From: Sipunculus nudus
Taxonomy: Eukaryota; Annelida; Sipuncula; Golfingiida; Sipunculidae
Assembly (NCBI GenBank): GCA_026874595.1
Contig: CM049316.1
Coordinates: 53,515,676-53,579,675 of the forward strand
Length of the DNA: 64,000 nucleotides
Reading direction: 5' to 3'
Shown: piece by piece, positions 38,502 through 50,250 of the stretch
Layout of the letters: each line of letters begins with the position of its first letter
How positions within the stretch are numbered: the stretch's first letter is position 1
The notes under the pieces: model-generated
Told to the model about the DNA's origin: nothing
Database searches by the model: none
The model's input: the letters and a program-made list of their open reading frames with translations, nothing else
Made by a program: the position numbers and the translations under genes

Positions 38502-39186
38502 TTTTTAAAACTTTCTACTATTTTTTTCAGTCCTGCTCATAAGTAACATGTGATGAACACCTGACCTACTTGACACAGTTAAATGTAGGGGCTTGCTGAC
38601 CAGAATGTTTTCCTTTAATTCTAAATTGGTACAATGCACCATCCCACCGCTGTTTCATTTTCCTTCCAGTACTAAAAGGATCCTCTCCCAGTCTAAACCA
38701 CTATCAAACTGTAACAAGGACCCTATCAAGGACCATTACCTTTAATAATACATGATTATGAACAATATACTGTCCCATTTAATTTTTTTAGCTTTAAATT
38801 ACACATCATATTCTTGCATGTGTTCATTATTAATGTTTACCATATTAATTGTTATCCCTCCTTGATATACAGCTTACTGACGACGGTTAGTCTTCAAAGT
38901 AATGGTGGTTTTCCTTCATGAATCATGCAGCTGTATTTATCATCTATACAGACAGCCTTTTTTCCTCTATCCACATCTAGGCCTTTAGACTCATCATTTT
39001 TTTCTGTTTGACACCCATAAGTTAGTGTCAGGTCCTTACAGTGAGATTAACAATATCAGTCACGTTATTGATCTTGATCACATTAGCCTAGAGCTAGAAG
39101 CTGGACTCAGCAGTTAAACATAGCACCTGGAGCAAGTCAAATCATGACTGCTTGCCCCTTACACTCAATGAAAAATATATAATTGC
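38502..39186. other. No gene recognised
   Basis: AT-rich DNA between family F and the 40-bp minisatellite. Confidence 0.5.
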
Positions 39187-40280
39187 AGTCATGTGATATG
39201 CTGTACCTATATGAGGGTGAGTGTACAGTCATGTGATACGCTGTACCTATAGGAGGGTGAGTGTACAGTCGTGTGATATGCTGTACCTGTATGAGGGTGA
39301 GTGTATAGTCATGGGATATGCTGTACCTGTATGAGGGTGAGTGTACAGTCATGTGATACACTGTACCTGTATGAGGGTGAGTGTACAGTCATGTGATATG
39401 CTGTACCTGTATGAGGGTGAGTGTACAGTCATGTGATATGCTGTACCTGTATGAGGGTGAGTGTACAGTCATGTGATACACTGTACCTATATGAGGGTGA
39501 GTGTACAGTCATGTGATATGGTGTACCTGTCTGAGGGCGATTGTACAGTCATGTGATACGCTGTACCTGTATGAGGGCGAGTGTACAGTCATGTGATACG
39601 CTGTACCTGTATGAGGGTGAGTGTACAGTCATGTGATACGCTGTACCTGTATGAGGGTGAGTGTACAGTCATGTGATACGCTGTACCTGTATGAGGGTGA
39701 GTGTACAGTCATGTGATATGCTGTACCTGTATGAGGGTGAGTGTACAGTCATGTGATACGCTGTACCTGTATGAGGGTGAGTGTACAGTCATGTGATACG
39801 CTGTACCTGTATGAGGGCAAGTGTACAGTCATGTGATATGCTGTACCTGTATGAGGGTGAGTGTACAGTCATGTGATATGCTGTACCTGTATGAGGGTGA
39901 GTGTACAGTCATGTGATACGCTGTACCTGTATGAGGGTGAGTGTACAGTCATGTGATATGCTGTACCTGTATGAGGGTGAGTGTACAGTCATGTGATACG
40001 CTGTACCTGTATGAGGGCGAGTGTACAGTCATGTGATATGCTGTACCTGTATGAGGGTGAGTGTACAGTCATGTGATACGCTGTACCTGTATGAGGGTGA
40101 GTGTACAGTCATGTGATACGCTGTACCTGTATGAGGGTGAGTGTACAGTCATGTGATATGCTGTACCTGTATGAGGGTGAGTGTACAGTCATGTGATATG
40201 CTGTACCTGTATGAGGGTGAGTGTACAGTCATGTGATACGCTGTACCTGTATGAGGGTGAGTGTACAGTCATGTGATATG
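39187..40280 (+). repeat. 40-bp minisatellite, about 27-28 units
   Basis: Units contain GTACAGTCATGTGATAYG followed by CTGTACCTGTATGAGGGTGA. Each unit holds the inverted pair GTACAG/CTGTAC around a 12-nt loop. The array is very uniform in its middle and right parts. The site after GATA varies between CG, TG and CA. The minus frame 39137-39361 is a reading of the array. Confidence 0.95.
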
Positions 40281-41330
40281 TTCATCACAGACAACCAAAC
40301 ATGATTTTTGTATTTTGATTTTCTATATTTATCATACTGTGTATGTCATTTATATCAGGTATATCTGTCTAATCCATCCCCATACCAGTAATCATTTATC
40401 CACACATATTTGTACAATAAAAGTTAATGACCCTACCTTGAGATTCTGCTGGCGTGTACAGCAGTCCAGCTTGGTCTTTGGCTGGTGTAGTCCAGCATGC
40501 ATAGAGAGGTGATTGTCTAGTGGGTGGTTGGTGTATAGTAATTGAGAATTTGTGACAACTGGACCAGCCAGAGTTTGATCACATTGGGCCACTTAGGGAT
40601 GATTCCAAGATGTGCTTTCACTCTGTGAGACATTCCTCGCACCAGATATGGACTAGTCCTCAGGCCAGATATTTTTTACCCATGGTTGGAAGATGATTTG
40701 ACAGTGGAGCACTCGTTGTCCCTTGCTGATAATATCTTGGCACTTGCAGACCATGAAAATAAGCTGTTTCTTACCCAAGGACCGCCTCGATCCAGCTCCC
40801 GTGGGAGGTATCAGGCATGGGTCAAATCCATACTCCTATCCTGATGCCAGTATTGAAATATATAGTTTCACAAATGTCCCTCCCCTCTGATTCCATGATG
40901 GCGTTACAGTTATGCCATGTGTAATGTTTACAGAAACCATTTGAATATTTGCCAAAAGTAAGCACTTATCTTAGAAGGTAATCATTTCCTGGCAACTGCT
41001 CAAGTGCCCCCGGAGTTTGAACCAACGTGACATCTGATGTTCCTTTTCAAATAAAATTTTCAAAAGAGTTTGTTATTATTGAGTATTAAATCAAACAGTG
41101 CAAAAAATTTGTATGAATGATTTATCAACATATTTGTTTTATATGGACAACCTATAGGTACTTTGTTGTTACTTCATTATTAAACTCCCTTTTCAGCAAA
41201 CCTTTGAGCTTATGTAATTCCTTGACATTGTCAATCATACGTTAATCCACACCATCTCCTGCCAGTTCTGAGATTGTATTCTTAGTATGCTTACTTGCAT
41301 GGCCAAATGGCAAGGTCTATGTATATATTT
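40281..41330. other. No gene firmly recognised; one open frame at 40627-40839
   Basis: A + frame without ATG runs from a TGA near 40626 to a TGA near 40840 (about 70 codons) with a soluble, protein-like composition. No family was recognised and no paired splice sites were confirmed. The ATG frames at 40261-40512 (+) and 40392-40592 (-) look like chance. Confidence 0.3.
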
Positions 41331-41344
41331 ATATCGAAGGTAAT

Positions 41345-41575
41345 TCCACCATAGCAGGCCTGGACAGTTTAGGGGAACAACGCTCAGCTCTCTCCGCTGG
41401 TGACCTTGGTTCGATCGGGTGTAGTTGCCCATCCAAGGCCGGTGGTTTTCTCCAGGTTCTCCGGTTTCCTCCACCTGTACATACTGCTGAATGCCATCAT
41501 CTGAGGCATGGAGAGTGCCGCGATTAGTTTAATAACTATTGGTACAATCTATGTAAAATAAATAAGTTTATATTT
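41345..41575 (+). mobile_element. SINE-like element with a conserved TCTCCGGTTTCCTCCACC-type core
   Basis: A tRNA-like head has an AGCTC A-box remnant and a B box GGTTCGATCGG near 41410. A core GGTTTTCTCCAGGTTCTCCG, then GTTTCCTCCACC, follows. The element ends in an A-rich tail (AAAATAAATAAG). A core of this kind is widely shared among invertebrate SINEs. The minus frame at 41235-41474 is a shadow. Confidence 0.55.
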
Positions 41576-41580
41576 ATATT

Positions 41581-42631
41581 TATAGCTTTAGGGTAACTAG
41601 TGTAACTTCAGTGTGGACCCTCTATTGGTGCTAGCTCTATCACACTCTTGTTTTTTTTCTCAGAGCTAAGCTCACAAGCAAAGATGTAGAAATTAACTTC
41701 ATTTTTTTATGACAAAACTAAGTCATGAAGAAGGGACTCGCCCCTATGATTTTATCATCAAAATGACAGAAACAACAAAACATATTGACTTTTAAACATA
41801 GGACAAGAATCGAAAAATGCAGGTATACCGGCTAACAGAGACTACCAGCTGCTCAGATACTCAGGGTTAACAGGTGCCCCCTGTCTGGCCTGTATTAACA
41901 GGAGGCGTGGTGTGTATCAGAGGTATTTAATGGCCTTGTGTCAGCTGACACATCTTGTAAAAAGGCCATCATCATCAGCAGGTAGAAATAGCATTTCTGG
42001 GTTAAATTCCACTTTAGGGCTTCATCCAGGACAGCACCTATAAATGGAATGAAACCAAGCACACTGAAAACACCTTATAACGGCACCAGTTTTCTTTATG
42101 TGGGCAGCCATTGGTGTTTTTCTTTGCTAACAAGGTATCTTTACAGCACTTTTTCTCAGGCTTTCTTCATTAAAATGTTAAAGGTACTACATGACCATGG
42201 TTACATATTGCTTATGCAGAAGCGGTCTGACAAGAAATATTCTTCCTTTGAAAAAGGGCTAGGAGGGTGTAAGGGTTACTTGAAAAAAAACCTGGAAGAA
42301 AATAAAGTATCTAGTTTTGCCTACTGATTGTTTACAGAATGATGCACAGTTTTATGTTTAGCGTATGGTACCTACAGTTTTAAACCAATTTTTTATATAA
42401 AATTTTCTCACTCCTACTCCAGTATAAAAGAGAATATGAAATACTTTTAGCTTTTTTTGTAACACAAAGGGGTATATCAAAGGTATTCTTTTTATTCTTG
42501 AAGAATGATATACTTTCTGTAAGCATGATATATGAAAGAGTCAATGCAGCCAATTAGACTTGAGTGATAGAGAGCTTTGTTCTCTTTGTAAAAAGAAATT
42601 AGGATTGATAGCTGATCCATTGCTTTGTCAT
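41581..42631. other. No gene recognised
   Basis: The + frame at 42049-42327 (92 codons) is one of the longer ones, but it has no recognisable domain and no splice or promoter support. Confidence 0.45.
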
Positions 42632-42800
42632 AACTTGTGACCCATGGGTCATGATGCTCTTCTAACCCTGAGCAACAAATATTTTACAATGCATCTATTA
42701 AAACTTTTGAAACCTCAGGTTTTTTTACTGCCTGCAAAACTTTTCTGATGTTTTCATTAGCTATAATGTTAACTGTTATTTGAGAACTGTAATAGGCACA
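42632..42800 (-). mobile_element. Family F 3'-end fragment, minus strand
   Basis: The palindrome GACCCATGGGTC (42639-42650) and the adjoining CATGATGCTCTTCTAA match the reverse complement of the family F 3' end at 38470-38501. The inner limit is arbitrary. Confidence 0.45.
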
Positions 42801-45181
42801 ACTTAAATGATTAGGGGTAGTTGTTTATAATTCAGACAATTAATATGTTCTCATGAGTTTTGTTGGAAATCTGTTTTTTTCTGACCTTCCTCAGGTTATT
42901 TAATTAAAATAATTTCACTCAGATATGTTTAATGGACAAAATATAACATAGCTAGGCTTTTAGTTATTGAGTTCTTAATTTTCTAGTAATGACATCTGTC
43001 ATATTTCAAGGTAAAATAATGCATTATGCTGTCGTTATATTCTTTGTAAAGCTTATTTGGTAAGTGAACCACCATGTTATCATAGCTAGAACAGATGATT
43101 TCTGTTCCAGATTACCCTCACATATTGGAATTAAGTAATCCTGACCTATCTTCAAATCCTGCATCTAGAAGGTCTAATAGTACAGACCTACATGACCAGC
43201 AACACATGTTGGCCATCCAGCTGCATGGTTAAGCCCTCCCCACGAAGTTGTTATTAATAGCTTTACAAATGGCCATCGATGGACAGAAACCCTAATGGCA
43301 GCTTGTAATTACCAGTGTGCTGTCAGCAGTTTGGTCTGATTTGCAGACTGATCACAGTATTGTAGGAACACCCCTGTTTCTGTCAGTTCAAATGACTGAG
43401 TTCAGGCTGGGGTCACAGGCACATACAGATTTCTGTGTTTTGGTCACTTTCTGTGAGCCTCAGTGGGATGGGCGGTGCTTCTGTTCCTTTGAAGTTGCAG
43501 TGACCTGGAGTCAGGATGATCCGATCATTACTCAGCAAGCAAAGTGCTGTTAAAGCCAAACAAAAATCTACAATACCTGTGTCAAAGATAATCTCAACCT
43601 TAAACCAGGTCTACACAATGTCATCTGTTATCTCAAGTACAACAGAACATGGTCATTTCAGCATTATGTTACTGACATAAAGGAGTTAGATGGCTCAATG
43701 AGGAGAGCTGCTAGATACATTGGTGTGAAGGTAATAGCAATTTAAAGGGTCTTATGTTTACAACTCAGTCTGCATACATCAATCTGGATGTTAGACTGAG
43801 AATAAGGAAGCATTAAAATGGAAAATAAGCCTCCCACTGGGTGCCAAAGCAGGCAGGGTCAATCAGGGGTGTCGTTTTTGTTTTGATAGGTTGACCTCAC
43901 CTTGATGAGCACCTGGCGCCTGACCACCAAGCACCATACCAGTTAAACTTACTCTGATGCCAGCAGGAGGCAGTGCTAGTCCTCACACTCGTCTGTTGCT
44001 CTTAAATCTCCACATGGTTATGATTGTTGTAACATTAGATTTGTCATGGACAACTATAAAAATATGAAGAAATTATAGGGAAAATAAAGGTTAAAAATAA
44101 AATAATATCTTTCATGAATACAAAGTAATATGATTATTATAATCGGGTGTAACTTTGAAGCAAGTAAAATGTTATACATATACTTGTATAAAACTGATGG
44201 CAATGAGTTTCTTTTTATTATTAATGACAGTTTTAGATTTACAATAGTTAATTTAATCATATTAAAATATTCACTCTGAAATAAACATGATAAAAGATTT
44301 AATTAATGTTATTAAAATTGTAAATTCTTGGAATTGTGACATGGTTGGGTGTCATATTTTATTTAGTCTCAATGATGTCCTTTTGACAGACTTACAGTCT
44401 GAATACAGCAATAGTACTTTGTAGCCCACCTCAGTATCAAATATGCAGGCTCAGTTTTCAATGATTCAAGACAACTGTAAGACACTTTTTGTGTGAAAAT
44501 TAAGTACACAACAAACAAACCTATAGAGAGGTCTCAGGGTCAACACCTGAATCTGGGTGACCCAAGGGTCATTATCATGGTCCCTCAGTCACATTATATA
44601 CAATCAGTTTACCTGTAATGCAACTTTGCAAGATGAGATTAAAATATTGAATCATTTATTTAAACTGTTTTATATGCAGATTTGTCAAATTTAAATAGTG
44701 CATTGAAAAGAAATTGCTAGAGTCTATGGGATAAAAATTTATTTTAGAAGTGCACAAATACATCCACATCATATGCTTGATATTCAGTTTACCAATGTTA
44801 CCTTTAATCTTCAAATGGATTAAATTTAAAAAATTTAAATTTAAATAAAAATTTTAATTCATTTACTTATAATACATTCACAGTTTTGTAGATGAATATC
44901 AAAATAAAGAAAACACAAACAGTATAAATTTGATCACAGACTCTGGGATGGAAAATAAGGGGCCAGTTGCTAATTTTCTTGTAATACAAAGGCGTAGACA
45001 AAATATTGGAATTTTTTTTTAAATTAATTAAGTCCAGTTGGAAGACTATGCTTTGAACAGTCCATGTTTCTCAGCTTTTTAGTGTAGAGCCTGATTCTGA
45101 AGTTTGAGTGTGAATGATTAAAAACGTTGACGATACCCTTTCCACAGCATCATTGGAAGCTACAGTTCTAAGAGCCTTTTT
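42801..45181. other. No gene recognised; possible decayed tRNA-like A box near 43690
   Basis: ATGGCTCAATGAGGAGAGC near 43690 resembles a Pol III A box, but no convincing B box follows. The + frame at 43317-43553 and the minus frame at 44054-44260 have no support as genes. Confidence 0.4.
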
Positions 45182-46217
45182 AGCCCTCAGCCCTTAGGCT
45201 GATGGGCTATTGTCGTCACCCAAGCTGTCCGTCCGTCCGTCCGTCCGTCCGGCATCCGTTAACTTTTACCTTGTGAGTGGGATATCTTGAAAAGGATTCA
45301 CCGTCAGAATTTTATTTCCTCGGTAAAGATGTATATCGACAAAATTTCGGTCAAGTTCGAAGATTGGTGACCTTGACCTATTTTTCTACATTTTAGAGCT
45401 GATTATAGAAAAACACTTAGATGCTAATTACTCAGGAACCATTTGGTGGATTTTCACAAAACTTACTATGATTATTGGGACTGATAATCTGTACCTGCTA
45501 CACAAGTTTGGTGGCGCCACCTACAATATCTGATTTTAAATGAATTTTTATCAGATTTTTCAACTTTGGGCTTGTGAGCGGGATATCTCTAAAAGGATTC
45601 ACCGTAGGAATTTTATTTTTTCGGTGAAGATGTATATTGACAAAATCTCGGTCAAGTTCGAAGATGGGTGACCTTGACCTATTTTTCTATGTTTTAGAGT
45701 TGATTATAGAAAAAACATTTAGAAGCTTATTTCTCAGGAACCATCGGCTGGATTTTCACAATACTTACTATGATCATAGGGAGTGATGATCTGTAACTGC
45801 TGCACAAGTTTGGGGGCGCCACCTGCAATTTCTTATTTTTAATGAATTTTTCTTGGATTTTTCAACTTTGGCCTTGTGCGCAGGATATCTCTAAAAGGAT
45901 TCACAATAGGAATTTTATTTCTTTGGTGAAGCTGTATATCGACAAAATCTCGGTCAAGTTCAAAGATGGGTGACCTTGACATACTTTTCAAGGTCACAGA
46001 GCTGATAATAGAATAAAACTTAGAAGCTTATTTTTCAGGAAGCATTTGGTGGATTTTTATGAATCATGGTACATGCCTCTCCATTTTAAATTTATAACTG
46101 AGACATGTACAGATATACATCCATGTGAGAACAGATATTTAGTACTTGTTACTGTTACCACCTCTAAACACTGTTCTTTTGGCTGAGGGCTTTTGTCAGC
46201 TTCTGCTGATATTCTAG
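45182..46217 (+). mobile_element. Family A HINE-like transposon, copy 2 (complete)
   Basis: AGCCCTCAGCC at 45182-45192, a (GTCC)n tract, three core units with GGTGGCGCCACC, GGCTGAGGGCT at 46181-46191, the hairpin TCAGC-TTCT-GCTGA and terminal CTAG before TT. Length and all landmarks agree with copy 1 to within two bases, which points to a fairly recent shared source. Confidence 0.8.
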
Positions 46218-46221
46218 TTAT

Positions 46222-47335
46222 AGAATTAGGTTGGCAAATTTTTAAATTCTGATTTAAATCAAAATTAATCAGTGTTTTTTACTTCAATTAAAATAATGAA
46301 TTTTAAAATCCCTGATCAATATGGACTGTAGTGGTTTCTGCACTGCTGAAACAACTGCTGCTATGCAAGTATTCATAAAGCACATTGAAATGTGTACGTG
46401 GCTCCAAAGAGAAAATCTTGTCATCTGTACCCTCTTTACACAGCGCTTTACCTATAGGCCTACTACCTAAATTGTAAGCACTGTTTGTTATGACCTCGTA
46501 TCCTGAATTGCTACATCAGAGGGGAGCACTTTATTTTTGTCCAATTAGATGAGACCTTGTGCTGGAAGACACAGCCAAGTGAGGAATACACAGAGCCATT
46601 GTTGTTCATTTCGTTTGAGTGACAGCTCATCACCCCGGTAACTGTCTGAACAGGCCACAGGCTCAGAGAGAATGGCCCCAGACGTAGTTTGCTTAGGGCC
46701 TTGGGCACATAGGATGCCCAGCCGGTGAGCTGTAATTCAAAGAAACATAACAACAAAGGCTGTGTGCACACCTCACTGCTGGTTTCAGATCTGCAGACAA
46801 CAGATACATGGCTATGCTAACACAGTCATAATGTCATTAACGAATCGGTTGATGATGCAAGAATACAGAGGGAGCAATTAAAATTCGACCATAAACTGTC
46901 ATCAGGCGGTGCTTGAAGTGCATCTGTGGGTGGAGCCAGGATGCCTGTTGAGTGTTTGTTTATTGACATCTGTTTGGCTGCTTGTCACATAAAACGCACA
47001 TTTTTTTCAGTAGACAACAAACTGCCATCTGGTGTCTAAATGTATCATAAATGGTCAAAGCAGGCAGCGTGAAAATCAGTTGCTTCTTTAGAAGCGCAAG
47101 ATTTCCCCTGCCTCGGGAGCGTAGTCATCTGTGGGTGAAGCAAATCAGTTATGTATATAAATTAACTTGCCCATTTCAAATACTTGGATGGGAATGTTTG
47201 TCAAACTAAGAATTTTTACATGATTAACATTTGTTCTTTTTTGAACACAAAAAAATAAAAAAATAATGTTTTTTTGCCGCTGATTTTAATAATGATTTTT
47301 ATCAACAATTTAAATGATTTAAATCAACCAGCCCT
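46222..47335. mobile_element. hAT-like MITE with GATTTAAATC ends, split by MITE H
   Basis: The right end reads ATGATTTAAATCAACCAGCCCTG (reverse complement begins CAGGGCTGG, a CAGRG-type hAT terminus). The left side (46228-46275) has TTAGGTTGGCAAATTTTTAA then CTGATTTAAATC in inverted orientation. MITE H copy 3 lies between. The left end is diverged and abuts family A, so its exact terminus is unclear. Confidence 0.45.
46428..47123 (-). mobile_element. Family H MITE, copy 3 (full length, minus strand)
   Basis: Reverse-complement copy of 696 bp, TACCCTC to GAGCGTA on the + strand, flanked by the direct repeat GTCATCTG (46420-46427 and 47124-47131). It retains the internal block missing from copy 1. 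The minus frame 46511-46771 is the counterpart of the frame in copy 2 and is not a transposase. Confidence 0.85.
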
Positions 47336-47868
47336 GAACATGCATCCACATAATGCATGTGCTTGCACATTTATTGTAACAAAAATTAATTTCTCTCCAT
47401 AAGACAAAAAATCTCCTGACTAAATATATTTTTTTGGGAGTCAGCAAGAATTTTTGTCATGCACTTGTCAAGAAAATATTTCTTCTGACAAGATAATATT
47501 GTCTTGAGAATATTAATAGAAATAATCTTGAAGATTTCTTGTCAGACAGAAAAGAAACATTTTTGTTGGCAGTGTTGCTTTCAGTCATTTACATGCCATT
47601 TATTTAGGATTTTAACTAGCAAACATATCAGCACTCTTGGAAGAAAACCTATTTATTCCTTGCCAGAATTCAATCTAGTCTCTTGCCTATTAGCTTATAT
47701 ACCCAATTTGTGTATTTATTAGTAATTTTCTTTTTTTTCAATGTATTCTTTTTAAGCAAACTAAAGTCATGATATACTCTTTATAATGTTTTATTTTTTA
47801 AAATAAAATGTGTTATTGCTAATATTTATATAGCAAAATAGTATCTTAACTTATGTATTTTGTTATAG
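47336..47868 (+). other. Intronic DNA upstream of the LRRCC1 exon
   Basis: AT-rich sequence. The last bases TATTTTGTTATAG form the 3' splice site of the exon at 47869. The + frame at 47504-47722 is not supported as coding. Confidence 0.5.
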
Positions 47869-47968
47869 AGTATGATGAAAGAACTTGAGACAGAGCGTGA
47901 AAGAAGATGGAAAGCGGAACAGGCAGCCAAGAAACTTGTCCAACACATCCAGCAGCTACAGACAAAGA
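47869..47968 (+). CDS. LRRCC1: LRRCC1 (CLERC) internal exon, start of the coiled coil
   Basis: LRRCC1 is a centrosome/centriole protein with N-terminal leucine-rich repeats and a long coiled coil, linked to spindle integrity and cilia. This 100-nt exon lies between acceptor TTTTGTTATAG| and donor |GTATGT and encodes 33 residues plus one base. It includes ELETERERRWKAEQAAKKL, which fits the vertebrate LRRCC1 segment where the coiled coil begins (pattern ER-x-RW-[KR]-AEQA-x2-KL). The leftover A joins GC of the next exon to make a serine codon, giving an uninterrupted frame across both exons. Heptad-like spacing of L/I and absence of Pro/Gly support a coiled coil. The LRR exons were not found upstream. 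The family call rests on recalled alignment, not a search. Confidence 0.75.
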
Positions 47969-50250
47969 GTATGTACATCTATACAATCTCCAGACAAAGA
48001 GTATGTACATCTATACTAATTCCAGACAAAGAGTATGTACATCTATACTAACACCAGACAAAGAGTATGTACATCTATACTAACTGGAGACAAAGAGTAT
48101 GTACATCTATACTAACACCAGAAAAAGAGTATGTACATCTATACTAACTCCAGACAAGGAGTATGTACATCTATACTAACTGGAGACAAAGAGTATGTAC
48201 ATCTATACTAACACCAGACAAAGAGTATGTACATCTATACTAACACCAGACAAAGAGTATGTACATCTATACTAACTCCAGACAAAGAGTATGTACATCT
48301 ATACTAACTGAAGACATAGAGTATGTACATCTATACTAACTCCAGACAAAGAGTATGTACATCTATACTAACTCCAGACAAAGAGTATGTACATCTATAC
48401 TAACACCAGACAAAGAGTATGTACATCTATACTAACTCCAGACAAAGAGTATGTACATCTATACTAACTCCAGACAAAGAGTATGTACATCTATACTAAC
48501 TCCAGACAAAGAGTATGTACATCTATACTAACTCCAGACAAAGAGTATGTACATCTATACTAACTCCAGAGAAAGAGTATGTACATCTATACTAACTCCA
48601 GACAAAGAGTATGTACATCTATACTAACTCCAGACAAAGAGTATGTACATCTATACTAACTCCAGACAAAGAGTATGTACATCTATACTAACTCCAGACA
48701 AAGAGTATGTACATCTATACTAACTGAAGACATAGAGTATGTACATCTATACTAACTCCAGACAAAGAGTATGTACATCTATACTAACACCAGACAAAGA
48801 GTATGTACAACTATACTAACTGAAGACATAGAGTATGTACATCTATACTAACTCCAGACAAAGAGTATGTACATCTATACTAACTCCAGATGAAGAGTAT
48901 GTACATCTATACTAACTGAAGACATAGAGTATGTACATCTATACTTACTGAAGACATAGAGTATGTACATCTATACTAACTCAAGACAAAGAGTATGTAC
49001 ATCTATACTAACTCCAGACAAAGAGTATGTACATCTATACTAACACCAGACAAAGAGTATGTACAACTATACTACCTGAAGACATAGAGTATGTACATCT
49101 ATACTAACTCCAGACAAAGAGTATGTACATCTATACTAACTCCAGACAAAGAGTATTTACATCTATACTAACTCCAGACAAAGAGTATGTACATCTATAC
49201 TAACTCCAGACAAAGAGTATAAGCATCTATACTAACTGAAGACATAGAGTATGTACATCTATACTAACTCCAGACAAAGAGTATGTACATCTATACTAAC
49301 TCCAGACAAAGAGTATGTACATCTATACTAACTCCAGACAAAGAGTATGTACATCTATACTAACTCCAGACAAAGAGTATGTACATCTATACTAACTGAA
49401 GACATAGAGTATGTACATCTATACTAACTCCAGACAAAGAGTATGTACATCTATACTAACACCAGACAAAGAGTATGTACAACTATACTAACTGAAGACA
49501 TAGAGTATGTACATCTATACTAACTCCAGACAAAGAGTATGTACATCTATACTAACTCCAGATGAAGAGTATGTACATCTATACTAACTGAAGACATAGA
49601 GTATGTACATCTATACTTACTGAAGACATAGAGTATGTACATCTATACTAACTCAAGACAAAGAGTATGTACATCTATACTAACTCCAGACAAAGAGTAT
49701 GTACATCTATACTAACACCAGACAAAGAGTATGTACAACTATACTAACTGAAGACATAGAGTATGTACATCTATACTAACTCCAGACAAAGAGTATGTAC
49801 ATCTATACTAACTCCAGACAAAGAGTATGTACATCTATACTAACTGAAGACATAGAGTATGTACATCTATACTTACTGAAGACATAGAGTATGTACATCT
49901 ATACTAACTCCAGACATAGAGTATGTACATCTATACTAACTCCAGACAAAGAGTATGTACATCTATACTAACTCCAGACAAAGAGTATGTACATCTGTAC
50001 ACACTTCAGACAAAGAGTATGTACATCTATACTTACTGAAGACATAGAGTATGTACATCTATACTAACTCCAGACATAGAGTATGTACATCTATACTAAC
50101 TCCAGACATAGAGTATGTACATCTATACTAACTTCAGACAAAGATTATGTACATCTATACTTACTCCAGACAAAGAGTATGTACATCTATACTAACTGGA
50201 GACAAAGAGTATGTACATGTTTACTAACTCCAGAGATAAAGTATGTTTGT
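47959..50250 (+). repeat. 32-bp minisatellite built from the LRRCC1 exon/intron junction, about 71 units
   Basis: The first unit overlaps the last ten exon bases (CAGACAAAGA) and the first intron bases (GTATGTACATCTATAC). The array then continues at a 32-bp period. Nearly every unit therefore repeats a 5' splice site (GTATGT), a TACTAAC branch-point-like word and a CCAG. A common variant has GAAGACATAGAG in place of CCAGACAAAGAG. The unit is not a multiple of three and one frame holds TAA, so the array is non-coding. The + frame at 50083-50301 is a shadow. Confidence 0.95.

Noticed and set aside
43317-43760. LRRCC1 exon or SINE near 43690
   Set aside because: The acceptor lacks a pyrimidine tract, the frame is only 16 codons, and no B box follows the A-box-like word.
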